A DNA stretch of 25,807 nucleotides from an uncultured Acholeplasmatales bacterium (lineage in GTDB: Bacteria; Bacillota_I; Bacilli_A; ML615J-28; CAG-698), in NCBI GenBank assembly GCA_937877075.1, contig CALEGD010000114.1, forward strand, positions 1 to 25,807. The letters run 5' to 3'. The position numbers and the translations under genes are program-made. Positions 25,401 to 25,807 of this stretch are shown here, one piece after another. Positions within the stretch are counted from its first letter, which is position 1; every line of letters starts with the position of its first letter. The notes beneath the pieces were generated by a model. That model saw only the letters and a list, made by a program, of their open reading frames with translations, did not search any database and was not told the DNA's origin.

Positions 25401-25807
25401 GTTTTTAAATACTTCATCGCCTATTTCTTTAACTGGCAAATCTTCAATTGTGTTTGGTATTATAAGTGAATTTCTATTACCACTATATCCTGTAATTTTC
25501 ACATGATCATTTATGATTTCGTATGTATAAGTCTCTTCAACTTTTTCCCATACCGCAATTAAAGTAATGTCTTGATTAAAATTGTATATTAATGGTAATT
25601 GAATAATAATATTGTCTAATGACCAACCTTTGAAAACATAATCAACTTTAGTAGGTATTGGTAGGGTAGTTATTGTTTCGTTTTGCTCGATTAATATATT
25701 TTCTATATTTGATCCACCCACTGATTCAAAAGTAATTACAAATTTATTAGCTTTCCATTTCGCATAAAGAGTTATCCCTCCACTAGGCATAGTAGTAAAT
25801 TCATATG
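22416..25807 (-). CDS. BspA-type leucine-rich-repeat surface protein with InlB repeat (N-terminus outside window)
   Basis: At least 1,130 residues; the frame is open to the right edge, and the ATG at 25790 is internal to an InlB B repeat (YEFTTMPSGGITLYAKW). One more InlB-type repeat follows (VITFESVGGSNIENILIEQN...FKGW), then three long blocks of BspA/LRR_5 repeats of about 23 residues (consensus IPxSVTxIGxxAFxxCxxLTxI). Each block opens with Y...I.I.G.S......I.IP.TI...PV..I...AF and closes with a cap of the form AxxxPxxWxxxWNxxxxxVxW, at about residues 330-355, 775-800 and 1100-1124. The protein ends right at the third cap (PVTWNYHE) with no LPXTG or TM anchor, so attachment, if any, is N-terminal. 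Family members are secreted or lipoprotein surface adhesins. A terminator follows. Confidence 0.88.
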   Translation of the reverse strand, partial: YEFTTMPSGGITLYAKWKANKFVITFESVGGSNIENILIEQNETITTLPIPTKVDYVFKGWSLDNIIIQLPLIYNFNQDITLIAVWEKVEETYTYEIINDHVKITGYSGNRNSLIIPNTIEDLPVKEIGDEVFKNNSSLTSVVVGDFVTMIGNRAFYDCINLKEIYFPNTTKTFGIEVLRGCNSLEVITISSEVLFRLSYLFDEYLDSYYIPNSLKLIKHVIGGSFIDKTLVTEYIPFLKLQLADDVTTIEDNAFSNCEYLTEIVIPEGIISIGNYAFYNCRNLRPLVLPGSLKTISSNAFTGCVKLTFLIIPISVDLIDASAFVACNSIVMFAEASQQPSGWNSNWNIEDYDVIWGFVEIKESDTFKYARFSNETAVIMGLSTTCKQTEITIPEMIEDLSVIKLLPYAFSNKTEIEKVNINNPRIKLEIGLFMGCSKLQNITFVTDTQIDEISDFAFQNCVELTAINIPIGVTKIGKYAFSYTNLTNLVVPSGVIMIDQNAFSSSNITSISLPDGLTNIEYSAFSYCQSLTDIIIPGSVINLSERVFIGCYKLTNVVLLEGVATIGKSAFDSCNTLTSIALPNSLTSIGEYAFLYCYDLSNITLPANLTSIGQQAFNQCKSLTSIIIPEGITVLENGVFVYCLKLVSVELPNSLTTISANVFSTCEMLESINIPDSVASIGSQAFAGCKSLKAIDIPNGITTISSGTFASCSNLTNVIIPNTITSIEDNAFYACKSLLSVFIPKNVTKIAYYAFYECTNLGNVILPVGGTIEQNAFTNSGRIAFFTEADEKPTTWHKNWNPHGRPVFWGCIDIKEDNLVKYRSLDDFTIEIIGISTKCLDSVITLPDTIDEKPVTSISNYAFYNSLQLVNVNISHGIKRIGDYAFEQCKNLEVVMIDDGVSYIGEIAFGYCENLKTVNIPVNVTVIKRSTFTGCTNLNNVEIPSSVKTIEDRAFNYCSSLTSLNIPASVTTLGFAVFTGCSGLKSIALPNSLTLIGSSVFSGCTELVSITIPGSLSKISSDTFYECTSLQNVFIEAGVVEIGSSAFADCTNLLHISIPDTVTKIKSNAFYECSKLSRIYLPDSVLFIEEYAFAGCENLSIYSEHLDKPYNWVMRWNPLNRPVTWNYHE

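Noticed and set aside
22416..25807. Regularly spaced similar DNA units of about 69 bases that superficially resemble a repeat array or CRISPR
   Set aside because: They are in frame, diverged, and encode the 23-residue LRR units of one protein; there are no constant repeats with unique spacers.

Overview
Organism. The window is AT-rich DNA that uses the standard stop codons: genuine genes end in TGA as well as TAA/TAG, and Trp is TGG. Ribosome-binding sites are strong AGGAGG-type and promoters are sigma-A-like. A complete pyruvate dehydrogenase operon, a scavenging lipoate ligase, a MATE pump, RHS proteins and BspA-type leucine-rich/InlB-repeat surface proteins together suggest a low-GC Firmicute or a standard-code Mollicute relative (Acholeplasmatales/Izemoplasmatales-like). 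That placement is inference; there is no rRNA here to settle it.

Layout. (1) 2-4078, + strand: the end of pdhA, then pdhB, pdhC and pdhD, closed by an intrinsic terminator. (2) 4218-8522, - strand: a membrane/export module. It contains an 814-residue ABC transporter with fused ATPase and FtsX-type permease, a small membrane protein split in two by an apparent one-base frameshift, a short decayed relative of that protein, and two small membrane proteins that follow the RHS gene. (3) 8528-14556, - strand: a very large RHS/YD-repeat gene broken by three in-frame stops and two frameshifts. Its C-terminal part is still open for more than 1,050 codons and ends in a glycine-rich hydrophobic tail. 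It abuts, head to head, the 3' end of a broken sigma-factor gene on the + strand. (4) 14858-20379: housekeeping genes, namely lipoate-protein ligase, a two-CBS-domain protein, a MATE exporter, a Cys-poor protein that looks like a degenerate radical-SAM relative, and a two-gene unit of a VOC protein plus a six-TM protein with a helical tail. (5) 20532-25807, - strand: a small unknown protein, a short InlB-repeat lipoprotein whose start appears frameshifted, a small coding-like remnant, and the C-terminal 1,130 residues of a BspA-type LRR protein that runs off the window.

How the parts fit. PDH E2 carries one lipoyl domain, and the lipoate ligase about 11 kb away could load it. The RHS tail, followed at once by two 2-TM proteins with PH-like tails, resembles a polymorphic-toxin/immunity arrangement in which the delivery part has decayed. 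The RHS, sigma-factor and surface-protein regions carry nearly all the broken genes, while the metabolic genes are intact. This points to accessory DNA under decay, although three of the lesions are single-base indels (two of them in A runs) and need read-level confirmation.
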